A stretch of 64,000 bases of DNA from Ignavibacteriales bacterium. Its GTDB lineage: Bacteria; Bacteroidota; Ignavibacteria; Ignavibacteriales; Melioribacteraceae. The position numbers and the translations under genes were made by a program. Below the pieces are notes generated by a model that did not search any database, was not told the DNA's origin, and saw only the letters and a list, made by a program, of their open reading frames with translations. Below, one piece after another: positions 44,444 to 53,386 of the stretch (position 1 is its first letter; the number at the start of each line of letters is the position of its first letter). The DNA lies in the NCBI GenBank assembly GCA_021740915.1, contig JAIOYW010000009.1:1-64000 (forward strand), given 5' to 3'.

Positions 44444-46090
44444 ATGTTCCGTGTTATTCCGATATTATTGCTTTTACTGATTCCGAATATTTACGGTGCT
44501 CAGAATTCTCAGATTTATCTTAATGTAAATTACCCCGCTTTCCATCCGGAAGGCAAAGAATTCGAAGTTTCATTCACTTACAGATTTTTTACGGAGGAAG
44601 CCGACTCGGCTTCCTTTGTCGTTTACACAGACCTTTTCCGCCCCCCTAAAATTACTCTCAGATCAAGAACTGCAGAGGAGCTGATTGACGCTGTTGAAAT
44701 AAACTCGGCAAGACCTGGTTACCGGGCTTACAGGGTAATGCTGCGCGATTCTTTTCTCGTTGCGGCAGGACCCGGGCAGATAATGCTTCGTTTTGATCCT
44801 GGTGAAAAGCATGATATTGAATTAAATTATGTTTTCAGGCTGTTTGCGGGGAGAAGGGAGTTCCGTTATTCGAGTTTTGCGAGGGAAAATCAGGATATCG
44901 CACTCAGTCCGGTTATCATTTCACTTTATAATCCGCTTAAAACATTTCAGTCCCGCTCCGTACTTTTCACCTCCGGGTCAGTATTATCATTTAAGGCGGC
45001 AGAGGGTGAAACAGAAAACAGCATCACCGCATTCGGATTCTGGGCGAAATTCAAAAGAAAAGATTTCGGTTTTCTGGATGTTGTTAATCCTGCAACGGGA
45101 GACACGGCACTGAAACTCTTTGTGAATCGTTTTGGGATGCTCAGCGTGCCCGAAGGCGCTGTGTATAATTCCTTCAGCGAGGGATTTATTAGTGTTAATT
45201 CCTGGTACCGTTTTGATATTATAATAAATAAAGCACAGAGCAGTCTCGATATTTATCTGAATAAGGAGCTGCTTTTCAGACAGGGTGTAAGGTTTGCCGG
45301 CACAGGGGAGTTTGAGGCTATTATAAGTAACCGAAATGCCCGACGAAAATCTCTTGAAACTGATGCCATCAAGATATACAGCATTGCATCCGAAAACGCC
45401 CTGACCCGATCTGAAACTTTTCCTTCGGGACAGATTACAGTAAAGAAAAATATTTCGCGCCTTCTGCAGAATTATTACAGTCCGGATGAAGAACTTTATT
45501 ATACCGGTCTCGAGTTCGGCGTTTCCGATGCGCCTCTTTTCCGGAGGCTGCCGGAATTAAATGCCCAGGTTTATACGGGATTTATTAATCTCGAATGGCG
45601 GACAGATTCATTTGAGGAGGCAAAGAGGTTTATCCTCGAAAAGTCTGTTGATGGAAAAGAATTTAATGAAATATATTCTGTTGATGCTGCCTCTGAAGAC
45701 CAGAAATATTATTATTCCGACCCGCTTTCGGCTGAAAACACAGCGGGATTTTACCGGCTTATACAGATAAATAAGGACGGAACAAAAATTTATTCTCAGG
45801 AAGTTAAAGTCGGCTCGGGGCAGATTGAAGATTTTGTTCTTCTTCAGAATTACCCGAATCCTTTTAACCCCGTAACAACAATAGCCGTGGAAATAATAAA
45901 AACGGCGGATATCGAGATTTCAGTTTATAATCTCGTTGGAATACAAGCTGCCCTTCTGTTTGAGGGGCAATTAAGTGAAGGCGTTTATAATTTCGAATTT
46001 GACGGTTCTAACTTGCCTTCGGGAATATATTTCTGCAAGGTGAAATCAGGGCTGAACTCTTCCGTAAGGAAAATGATCCTAGCAAAATAA
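44444..46090 (+). CDS. Secreted protein with T9SS type A sorting domain
   Basis: 548 residues. A signal peptide (ILLLLLIPNIYGA) is followed by an unassigned beta-rich region, a likely concanavalin-like/laminin-G segment (about 170-300), a fibronectin-III-like stretch (LEWRTDSFEEAKRFILE...KYYYSDPL) and a C-terminal sorting domain (NYPNPFNPVTTI, VYNLVG, PSGIYFCKV, KMILAK). It is exported by Sec and then by T9SS to the cell surface. It sits directly between nuoI and comM (6-bp gap to comM). Confidence 0.8.
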   Translation: MFRVIPILLLLLIPNIYGAQNSQIYLNVNYPAFHPEGKEFEVSFTYRFFTEEADSASFVVYTDLFRPPKITLRSRTAEELIDAVEINSARPGYRAYRVMLRDSFLVAAGPGQIMLRFDPGEKHDIELNYVFRLFAGRREFRYSSFARENQDIALSPVIISLYNPLKTFQSRSVLFTSGSVLSFKAAEGETENSITAFGFWAKFKRKDFGFLDVVNPATGDTALKLFVNRFGMLSVPEGAVYNSFSEGFISVNSWYRFDIIINKAQSSLDIYLNKELLFRQGVRFAGTGEFEAIISNRNARRKSLETDAIKIYSIASENALTRSETFPSGQITVKKNISRLLQNYYSPDEELYYTGLEFGVSDAPLFRRLPELNAQVYTGFINLEWRTDSFEEAKRFILEKSVDGKEFNEIYSVDAASEDQKYYYSDPLSAENTAGFYRLIQINKDGTKIYSQEVKVGSGQIEDFVLLQNYPNPFNPVTTIAVEIIKTADIEISVYNLVGIQAALLFEGQLSEGVYNFEFDGSNLPSGIYFCKVKSGLNSSVRKMILAK

Positions 46091-46096
46091 TAACTG

Positions 46097-47635
46097 ATGT
46101 TCACAAAAATATTTACGGGCTCCACTTTCGGGATAGATGCTCTTATTGTGGAGGTTGAGACCCACGTAGAAAACCAGTTGCCGGGAGTTGTAATTGTAGG
46201 ACTCCCTGATGCCGCCGTAAAAGAAAGCCGCGAAAGAGTAAATGCGGCGGTCAAAAATTCCGGATTCAAATTTCCGCTTCAGAAAATAACGATTAATCTT
46301 GCTCCCGCCGATATCAAAAAAGAAGGCTCAGCTTTCGATCTGCCGATTGCCCTGGGTATTCTTTCTGCCGATGGGAAAGTCCGCGAAGAAAAACTCAGGG
46401 ATTCACTTCTGCTCGGAGAACTCTCGCTTGATGGAACGCTTAAGCCGGTTCACGGTGCGCTCTCAATATCGTATGAGGCAATGAAGAAGGGATTCCGCAG
46501 GATAATCCTTCCTGCCGGTTCCGCCGCAGAAGCATCAATTGTTGATGGAATTGATGTGTATGGGCTGAATACGCTTCGGGAAGTTGTTTCTTTTCTGAAT
46601 GATGAAAAGGAATGTATTACGACAGTCACGGATAAGAAGGAATTATTCGGTGCGGTGAACCGTTACCATTTTGATTTCTCGGACGTAAAAGGGCAGGAGA
46701 ATGTCAAACGCGCGCTCGAGATTGCCGCCGCCGGAGCTCATAATATCCTGATGATCGGTCCGCCCGGCTCAGGCAAAACGATGCTTGCAAAAAGAATTCC
46801 TTCGATACTCCCGCCGCTCACATTCGAAGAAGCTATTGAGACTACAAAAATCCATTCTGTTGCGGGCATTCTTCCCTCTGAAAAAGCTCTTATTACTGAA
46901 AGACCATTCCGGAGCCCGCATCATACGGTATCGGATGCGGCTTTGATTGGCGGAGGATCGTTCCCGCGTCCCGGCGAAGTATCGTTTGCCCATCACGGTG
47001 TGCTGTTCCTTGATGAGCTGCCTGAATTCAGAAAAAACGTCCTCGAAGTTATGCGTCAGCCAATGGAGGACTACAAGGTTACGATAAGCCGCTCAAAACT
47101 ATCTCTCGAATTTCCCGCCAATTTTATGCTCGCTGCGGCAATGAATCCCTGTCCCTGCGGATTTTACACCGATCCCCAGAAACATTGCACCTGCAATACT
47201 ATGCAGATACAGAAATATATGTCCAAAATATCGGGACCGCTTCTCGACAGGATCGACATACATATTGAAGTACCGGCAGTTAAATATCAGGATCTTTCTT
47301 CGGTAAGCAGCGGAGAACCCTCGGCGCAGATAAGGGAAAGAGTTGTTAAAGCAAGGGATGTACAGATAAAACGATTTGCAGGAAATAAGAATATCTTTAA
47401 TAATGCGGATATGGGAACGAAGGAAGTGCGCCAGTACTGCAAGTTGGACAAAGCAGGCGAGGATCTGCTGAAAATGGCTATGACCAGACTAGGACTTTCC
47501 GCACGCGCTTATGACCGGATCCTGAAAGTAAGCCGGACAATCGCTGATCTTGAGTATTCCGAAAAAATACTTCCGCAGCATATAAGCGAGGCGATTCAGT
47601 ACCGTAGCCTCGACCGCGAATTGTGGAAGCATTGA
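46097..47635 (+). CDS. comM: YifB/ComM-family Mg-chelatase-like AAA+ ATPase
   Basis: 512 residues. The N-terminal Lon-protease-like domain (about 1-170, [14 protein letters not shown]) is followed by an AAA+ module with Walker [11 protein letters not shown], Walker [11 protein letters not shown] and the C4-type insert [17 protein letters not shown]. ComM is a hexameric helicase promoting branch migration during natural transformation, so this suggests DNA-uptake capacity if the com genes exist elsewhere. Full length for the family. Confidence 0.93.
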   Translation: MFTKIFTGSTFGIDALIVEVETHVENQLPGVVIVGLPDAAVKESRERVNAAVKNSGFKFPLQKITINLAPADIKKEGSAFDLPIALGILSADGKVREEKLRDSLLLGELSLDGTLKPVHGALSISYEAMKKGFRRIILPAGSAAEASIVDGIDVYGLNTLREVVSFLNDEKECITTVTDKKELFGAVNRYHFDFSDVKGQENVKRALEIAAAGAHNILMIGPPGSGKTMLAKRIPSILPPLTFEEAIETTKIHSVAGILPSEKALITERPFRSPHHTVSDAALIGGGSFPRPGEVSFAHHGVLFLDELPEFRKNVLEVMRQPMEDYKVTISRSKLSLEFPANFMLAAAMNPCPCGFYTDPQKHCTCNTMQIQKYMSKISGPLLDRIDIHIEVPAVKYQDLSSVSSGEPSAQIRERVVKARDVQIKRFAGNKNIFNNADMGTKEVRQYCKLDKAGEDLLKMAMTRLGLSARAYDRILKVSRTIADLEYSEKILPQHISEAIQYRSLDRELWKH

Positions 47636-47747
47636 GGAGGGAGGAGTAGATTCTATCTGGTTTTTCCTGACAGGGTGAAATAAAATCGAAAAATTCAGGA
47701 ATAAATACAGGGTTTCTTCAGCACGGCTGCAATCGTGGGATTACCGA

Positions 47748-48464
47748 TTGGCAGGTGCGTATTTTATTACAATATGTACCTGGCACCGCAAACATTATTT
47801 CGGCGTGATACAGGAGGGCAAAATGAAATTGTCGAATATTGGTGAAATTGCCGATAATATCTGGCGCGAAATTCCTGATCATTCAAAAAATGTGCAATTA
47901 GGTTCGTTTGTTGTTATGCCCAATCATATCCACGGAATATTGATTTTGACAAATTCAGAGACGGATTCAGATACCGCATCCAATACCTGTTCGGTGAACG
48001 ATTATTCAAATAAACGTGTTGAATCAATTGGTATTGACGGGATCAGTGATATTGGTGATAACGGCAATTTGGACGGTGGCGACGGATTGAACGGCGTTGA
48101 TGGGGTTGACCGGTTTGATGAATTTGAACGGTTTGATGGATTTGAACGGTTTGACGGATTTGACGTAGAGACGTTGCATGCAACGTCTCTACAATCGCAA
48201 ACACAATCGCAATCACAACCGTTAATACGCATCAAAAATGAGATGATGGCGGGGATATCGCCGAAATCATTATCTGTGTCTGCGATTGTACGGTCATATA
48301 AATCGGGGGTTGCCCGGCGTGTCCGTGGATCGGGGTTTGATTTTCAATGGCAGACCCGGTTTTATGATCATATTATTCGTAATGATTCCGAATATCAGCG
48401 CATTACAAAATACATTGATACTAATCCTGAAAATTGGAAAACAGATAAATTTATTAATTATTAA
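47748..48464 (+). CDS. REP-associated tyrosine transposase (RAYT)
   Basis: Y1 transposase of the IS200-like RAYT group, with the HIH metal motif (VVMPNHIHGIL), the conserved FQWQTRFYDHIIRN block and a catalytic-Tyr region (YQRITKYIDTNPENW). Coordinates start at TTG 47748, but family-typical sequence (KYRVSSARLQSWDYR) lies in frame directly upstream and is open back to 47679. No ATG, GTG or TTG is available there: an ATC (47685) stands where an ATG would be expected. A low-complexity insert (ERFDGFERFDGFD and Gln/Ser repeats, about residues 105-155) contains a perfect DNA palindrome. It may be inactive or use a rare start. Confidence 0.8.
   Translation: MAGAYFITICTWHRKHYFGVIQEGKMKLSNIGEIADNIWREIPDHSKNVQLGSFVVMPNHIHGILILTNSETDSDTASNTCSVNDYSNKRVESIGIDGISDIGDNGNLDGGDGLNGVDGVDRFDEFERFDGFERFDGFDVETLHATSLQSQTQSQSQPLIRIKNEMMAGISPKSLSVSAIVRSYKSGVARRVRGSGFDFQWQTRFYDHIIRNDSEYQRITKYIDTNPENWKTDKFINY
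48165..48192. repeat. Perfect 28-bp palindrome inside the RAYT gene
   Basis: GTAGAGACGTTGCA followed by its exact reverse complement TGCAACGTCTCTAC, translated in frame as part of the insert. The dispersed copy at 18652-18674 shares its outer arms, so this is a REP-type element lying within its presumed mobilising gene. Confidence 0.9.
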
Positions 48465-48466
48465 CG

Positions 48467-49102
48467 ATGATTATAAAAAACATAAAAATACCGGATGTTA
48501 TTGGTTTAAGCACCGAATATAAAAGAAAATTCAGCTTTAGTGAGATGTATCGCGCTTATGTATTGATACCGGGAGCTGTTTTTCAAATGATCCGCAATAA
48601 AAGAAAAAAATTGCTCAGCAACGACTTCATTGAAAGAATACAACTTGCTGTAACGGAGGTTAACGGGTGTGCTATTTGTTCTTATGCGCATACTTATCTG
48701 GCATTAAAGCAGGGAATGAGCAATGAAGAAATTTATAGTTTCCTTTCCGGTGATTCTGCATTTATCAGTCAGGAAGAAGCGAAAGCAATCTTATTTGCAC
48801 AGCATTTTGCGGATAAAAGGGGATTCCCTAAAGAAGATGCATATAAATCGATCATTGATGAATACGGTGAAGAAAAAGCCGGGATAATACTTGCGTCAGC
48901 CCGGCTGATGATTGCAGGAAATATTTATGGAATTCCGTATAGCGCTTTTCAGTCGAGACTCTATGGAAAGCCATTCAAAGACAGTACATTGATGTATGAA
49001 GCAGGGATGCAGATTGGCGGTCTGCTGATATTGCCGATTGCCTTGATTCATGGACTTTTGAAAGAGCTGATCAGCAGTCCGAAATCAGACATGGATAGAT
49101 AA
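48467..49102 (+). CDS. AhpD-like carboxymuconolactone decarboxylase-family protein
   Basis: 211 residues. The alkylhydroperoxidase-like signature is clear: VTEVNGCAICSYAHTYLALKQG contains the CxxC and the following His of the AhpD relay. An N-terminal ~45-residue extension and a C-terminal hydrophobic segment (about 190-205, GGLLILPIALIHGL) are added. Probably a small thiol peroxidase or reductase of unknown substrate. It starts 3 bp after the RAYT stop, but a shared operon is likely accidental. Confidence 0.8.
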   Translation: MIIKNIKIPDVIGLSTEYKRKFSFSEMYRAYVLIPGAVFQMIRNKRKKLLSNDFIERIQLAVTEVNGCAICSYAHTYLALKQGMSNEEIYSFLSGDSAFISQEEAKAILFAQHFADKRGFPKEDAYKSIIDEYGEEKAGIILASARLMIAGNIYGIPYSAFQSRLYGKPFKDSTLMYEAGMQIGGLLILPIALIHGLLKELISSPKSDMDR

Positions 49103-49209
49103 ATATTTCAACACCATTTCTACGAGGAGGATGATTTTTCGTCCAGTCCCTGATATTGATCTGATTCTTCAGGCAGTGTAAATTGAGAACATAGGGATTA
49201 CACTACAGA

Positions 49210-49269
49210 AGATATACCGGAAGATAAAAGTGCAGCATCTTTCCCGAAGCAAAATTTTCCGGTATATCT
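49210..49269. terminator. Long inverted repeat, possible terminator
   Basis: AGATATACCGGAA (49210-49222) and TTCCGGTATATCT (49257-49269) form a perfect 13-bp stem around a 34-nt loop. It lies 108 bp after the AhpD-like gene, with only a weak T-rich tail (CTTTCTT), so it could equally be a small mobile palindrome. The rest of 49103-49441 shows no gene. Confidence 0.45.
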
Positions 49270-49441
49270 GCTTTCTTGTATTCTGCCGGTCTTTGTTTTT
49301 ATTTGATTCCCGGTATTCATTCATTTTACAATTGTTGGCAATGGATTTTATTTGTATGCTTAATTTGGTCTAAATTGCTCATGTGTAACTTTTATTAACT
49401 TGTTCTTATATTTGGCTTTGTATTAATAAAGACAGGTCATT

Positions 49442-49642
49442 ATGAAATACAAAGGTAATACGAGTTGGAGAATAATAAGAACTTTTTTGTTCTGGATAAT
49501 AGGTTCGATGAATACTATTTTTATCCGGGAGAGTGAACTCGGAACGTTCAAAAATTATCTGGGATATTTTTTCCTGCTTCTTGCTTTGATCGACACCGTA
49601 TTCCTGGTTTATCCTTTATTAAAAAGTGACAGAAAGGAATGA
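49442..49642 (+). CDS. Small two-helix membrane protein
   Basis: 66 residues with two hydrophobic segments (FLFWIIGSM... at about 12-27 and YLGYFFLLLALIDTVFLVYP at about 40-59) and a charged tail. Family not recognised. Transcription unit and function unknown; the following 240 bp show nothing clear. Confidence 0.5.
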   Translation: MKYKGNTSWRIIRTFLFWIIGSMNTIFIRESELGTFKNYLGYFFLLLALIDTVFLVYPLLKSDRKE

Positions 49643-49882
49643 GCATTTTTTTTGAAATGATCGGAATAAATCGTCCAGAATACTATGGGTTAATGATGTT
49701 ACCGGATTATTGGTATTATTCCGGGTTAATATTATGTTGGGAACAGATATTTAAGCGAAATTAAGAATACTCTCAATAATCAGGCGCTTAGTTAGTATTC
49801 TATCTGAGTAATATTTTAAAATTAAAATAAAGGAAAGAGCCAGTTTTTCAAATTTTTTCCATTGAATGAAGAATAGCATTAA

Positions 49883-50671
49883 ATGACAACTTACAGAACC
49901 CAAAAATTCCCGAAGTCCAGAATAGCAACAATCGATGTTTGTGAAATCGGAAGGCAGAAACATCATGTTACAGGTTTAATCGAACTTGATGTTTCACGCA
50001 GCCGTAAAAAAGTGAGAGATTATAACAGGCAGAGTCCGGACAAGATATCGTTTAATGCCTGGATTATAAGTGTTATCAGTCAGACAATAAAAAAATATGA
50101 AACTTCTGCCGCCTATCTCAAAGGAAAAAGCCGGCTTGTGATTTTTGAAGATATTAATGTATCGATGATCGTTGAAAAGGAAATAAATGGTCAAAAGGTG
50201 CCGATTCCATTAGTAATTGAAAGAGCAAATGCAGTAAGTATTGAAGAAATTACTCAGCAGATCAGTGATGCGAGAAATAAAAAACTGACGGAAAATGATA
50301 TAGTACTGCAAAAGAAAAGCACTAAACTTGAAGAATTATACTATTATCTGCCGGGATTTATACGCAGATATTTCTGGAGATTTTTACTCAGGCATCCAAA
50401 ATTAACATTCAGCAAAATGGGAAACGTTGCAGTTACTTCGATTGGGATGATGGGGCAAATCCGGGGCTGGTTTATTCCAATTTCAATTCATCCAATCTGT
50501 TTTGGCATTGGTTCTATAATTAAAAAACCCATAGTTGCTGAAGACAAAATTGAAATTGCAGAAATGTTGAGTATGTCAATTCTTTTAGACCATGATGTTA
50601 TGGATGGGGCAAATATGGCGCGTTTTATTTCTGAACTTTCAAAGAATATTGAAAATGGGTTAAATTTATAG
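49883..50671 (+). CDS. 2-oxoacid dehydrogenase E2-like acyltransferase domain protein
   Basis: 262 residues matching only the catalytic domain of dihydrolipoamide acyltransferases and chloramphenicol acetyltransferase. The active-site motif is HDVMDGANMARFI (HxxxDG), preceded by the SKMGNVAVTSIGMMG strand. The lipoyl and subunit-binding domains are absent. Such stand-alone proteins occur near lipid or small-molecule acyl transfer genes; the acyl donor and acceptor are unknown. No operon overlap with neighbours. Confidence 0.8.
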   Translation: MTTYRTQKFPKSRIATIDVCEIGRQKHHVTGLIELDVSRSRKKVRDYNRQSPDKISFNAWIISVISQTIKKYETSAAYLKGKSRLVIFEDINVSMIVEKEINGQKVPIPLVIERANAVSIEEITQQISDARNKKLTENDIVLQKKSTKLEELYYYLPGFIRRYFWRFLLRHPKLTFSKMGNVAVTSIGMMGQIRGWFIPISIHPICFGIGSIIKKPIVAEDKIEIAEMLSMSILLDHDVMDGANMARFISELSKNIENGLNL

Positions 50672-50815
50672 AATTTATGCAGTATAAGCTATGACAGGAA
50701 TTTGGTTAAATATTGCTGCTGCTAATATGCGAAGCAAAGTAAACAGATTTAATATGCAGTATCCGGAATCTGAAGGTTAAAAATTTCGGCAATTTAATAA
50801 GGATTGGTTATAGAG

Positions 50816-51616
50816 ATGGATTATATTGATATAAACCGGAAACTCTGGGATAATAGAACTGAAATTCATTTTAACTCAGATTTTTACGATGTGGAGTCAT
50901 TTGTTAAAGGAAAAGATTCTTTAAACCCAATTGAGATTGGACTGCTTGGTAATATAGAAGGCAAAAAGATATTACATCTGCAATGCCATTTTGGGATGGA
51001 TACAATTTCACTTTCAAGACGGGGAGCTCATGCAATGGGCGTTGATTTTTCGGCAAAGGCAATTGAAAAAGCGCTGGAGCTCAACCGGAAATCGGGAACG
51101 AATGCCAGATTTCTGCAGAGTGAAATTTATAAGCTTAGTGCGAGCCTTGACGAAAAATTTGATATCGTTTTTACTTCATACGGAGTGTTGGGCTGGCTGC
51201 CAGATATGATTAAATGGGCGGAAATCGTAAATCATTTCTTAAAGCCCGGGGGGAAATTAATCCTTGTGGAATTTCACCCTGTACTTTGGATATTCAGCGA
51301 TGATTTCAGGCAGATCCAGTATGATTATATGGACTCGGTTCCGATAATTGAAGAATCGGATGGGACATACGCCGACAGAGATTCCGCAATCAGGGAAAAA
51401 TCTGTCGGGTGGAATCACGGGCTGAGCTCTGTTCTCGATTCAATTATTAAAACTGGATTAATAATTACGGATTTCAAAGAATATAATTATTCTCCTTACA
51501 ATTGCTTCCAAAATATGATAATGACAGAGGATGGAAAATATAAAATAAAAGGATTGGAAAATAAACTGCCGATGCTATATTCTCTGGTAGCCGAAAAGGG
51601 ATTACAGGAACATTAG
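50816..51616 (+). CDS. Class I SAM-dependent methyltransferase
   Basis: 266 residues. The SAM-binding glycine motif is variant (VLHLQCHFGMDTISLSRRGA-like: KKILHLQCHFGMDTI), followed by GVDFSAKAIEKA for motif II and LKPGGKLILVEFHP for motif III. Starts at ATG 50816; an in-frame TTG at 50804 overlaps the likely AAGGA and is less likely. This type is often annotated as UbiE/MenG-related, but the substrate is unknown. Confidence 0.85.
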   Translation: MDYIDINRKLWDNRTEIHFNSDFYDVESFVKGKDSLNPIEIGLLGNIEGKKILHLQCHFGMDTISLSRRGAHAMGVDFSAKAIEKALELNRKSGTNARFLQSEIYKLSASLDEKFDIVFTSYGVLGWLPDMIKWAEIVNHFLKPGGKLILVEFHPVLWIFSDDFRQIQYDYMDSVPIIEESDGTYADRDSAIREKSVGWNHGLSSVLDSIIKTGLIITDFKEYNYSPYNCFQNMIMTEDGKYKIKGLENKLPMLYSLVAEKGLQEH

Positions 51617-51697
51617 ACTATTGCCGAAGAGTATCAATTATTCTCTCTGGAAAAGCAAAATATTTATTTTTTGCAGTATATGATTTAAGCTTTAATT

Positions 51698-53149
51698 TTA
51701 TTTCAGTACCGGCAGACTAAAGCAGAATTCGCTGCCATTGCCCAGTTTGCTTGTAACCCAGATCCTGCCTCCATGTTTCTCAACGTATTCTTTACATAGC
51801 AGCAGTCCAAGTCCGGTTCCGGTCTCATTTTCAGTTCCTTGTGTGCTGATCTTTGAATTGAGGTTGAATAATTTATCAAGATTTCCAGTGGCAATCCCCG
51901 TGCCGTTGTCTTTCACCGATATAACGATATCTTCTCCTCTTTGTATTGTGTTTATATTTACAACACTGCCTCTATGGCTGAATTTAACAGCATTTGAAAC
52001 CAGGTTTCTCAAAACTGTCCGTATCATGTTCATATCGCCATAAACAACTTCAATACCGTTTGCATCGAAAAGCAGAGTAATATTTTTGTTTCTGGCCATA
52101 TTTTCTGTAAGATTATAAGCAATGTCGTAGAGGGAACTGATAGAAAGAAGCATAGGCTGGTAATAAATCCTTCCGGTTTTTGATCTTGCCCATTCGAGCA
52201 GATTTTCGAGCAGCTTGAATGCGTTCTGAGCGGCTTCATGAATACCTGCAATTCTTTGCTCGATATTCAGCCGGTTTGATGAATGTATATTATTCAGCAT
52301 CGGGTGGGAATTTGCGATTATTGTATTGAACGGGTTTCTGAGATCGTGAGCAATTATTGAGAAGAATTTATCTTTTGAGGCGTTTACTTCTTCAAGTTCT
52401 TTATTCTTTTCAGCGATTGAATTTTTTTGTTCTTCTATCAGATTGTTTTGAATCCGGAGGCTTTCACTTATTTGCGCCCTTTCTTCGCTTTCCTTCAATA
52501 TTATCTGTTTTCTGAGGAAATTTGATCTGTTAAGTTTCTCAGTGCTGTACGAAGCCCACATTCCAATGACATTCGCACCGATGAAGAAAAAGTTATTACT
52601 CAGAAATATGACAAGATTATCTCTCGTTACAGCTATTGATAAATCTTTGTCGAATATTGCAGTAAATTCATATCCAAGCAGGATAAGAGCTCCTGCCAAT
52701 ACGCTGTTCCAGAACCGTAGACGAAGGTAAGTATAAAGTACCATAACTATAAGTAAAAGTCCGGAATAATAATATTTGTTCCCCGGCTCATAAGGATATG
52801 AATAATCTATCATTAAAATGATACCGAACCCGGCGACAAGAGAAGTAATAATGAGTATCTCCTGGCTGAATCTGAGGAAGAATTTTGTGAAGGTAAGTAT
52901 TATTGTGATTATGAGAAATGGTATGACGAAAACAAAACGGATTATCCATGCAATAATTGCAGTTTCAGGAAGCATATAAACATCGAGAATTCCGAAAATT
53001 CCATATAGAAAAATACTTAGGATAAGCGAAGCCCTTAAGACCGGAAGGGAATCGATAGCATATTCCTTCCTGAATAATTTTTCCGTTTCATCTTCGAAGA
53101 CAAATTTAAAATCCGGTAATATACTTTTTATCTCGTAAACCGAATGCAT
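51698..53149 (-). CDS. Membrane sensor histidine kinase
   Basis: 483 residues. About six transmembrane helices occupy residues 35-200, followed by a coiled coil (EEQKNSIAEKNKELEEVNA), a HisKA domain with the H box FFSIIAHDLRNPFN and an HATPase with LVSNAVKFSHRG, VKDNGTGI and GTGLGLLLCKEYVEKHGG. All kinase motifs are intact, unlike the kinase at 21-24 kb. No response regulator is adjacent, so its partner is elsewhere. Confidence 0.92.
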   Translation of the reverse strand: MHSVYEIKSILPDFKFVFEDETEKLFRKEYAIDSLPVLRASLILSIFLYGIFGILDVYMLPETAIIAWIIRFVFVIPFLIITIILTFTKFFLRFSQEILIITSLVAGFGIILMIDYSYPYEPGNKYYYSGLLLIVMVLYTYLRLRFWNSVLAGALILLGYEFTAIFDKDLSIAVTRDNLVIFLSNNFFFIGANVIGMWASYSTEKLNRSNFLRKQIILKESEERAQISESLRIQNNLIEEQKNSIAEKNKELEEVNASKDKFFSIIAHDLRNPFNTIIANSHPMLNNIHSSNRLNIEQRIAGIHEAAQNAFKLLENLLEWARSKTGRIYYQPMLLSISSLYDIAYNLTENMARNKNITLLFDANGIEVVYGDMNMIRTVLRNLVSNAVKFSHRGSVVNINTIQRGEDIVISVKDNGTGIATGNLDKLFNLNSKISTQGTENETGTGLGLLLCKEYVEKHGGRIWVTSKLGNGSEFCFSLPVLK

Positions 53150-53340
53150 TTATAATATATTATTTGCAATTGTACTAACTCAATATAAGTTTAAAGTTAA
53201 AAACATAAAATACTTTATAAAAATAAATCAGCTAAAATGATTACGCCGATTGAAAAGAAAATCAGGGAGAATTATATATATGCAGCTAATGGTAAGCTTT
53301 GGGAAGGCATTTGGAAAAAAAGTTTTAGGAAAATAAAATT

Positions 53341-53369
53341 AAAAGGAGGGTGAACAAAACCCTCCTTTT
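53341..53369 (-). terminator. Terminator of the oxidase operon
   Basis: AAAAGGAGGG (53341-53350) and CCCTCCTTTT (53360-53369) form a perfect 10-bp stem with loop TGAACAAAA, 18 bp beyond the stop of the subunit I gene. It ends in T on either strand, so it may act in both directions. Confidence 0.9.
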
Positions 53370-53386
53370 AAAAAAGTATATTATTA

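Noticed and set aside
53237-53353. 38-codon frame before the oxidase terminator
   Set aside because: No ribosome-binding site, and its last codons form the terminator stem.
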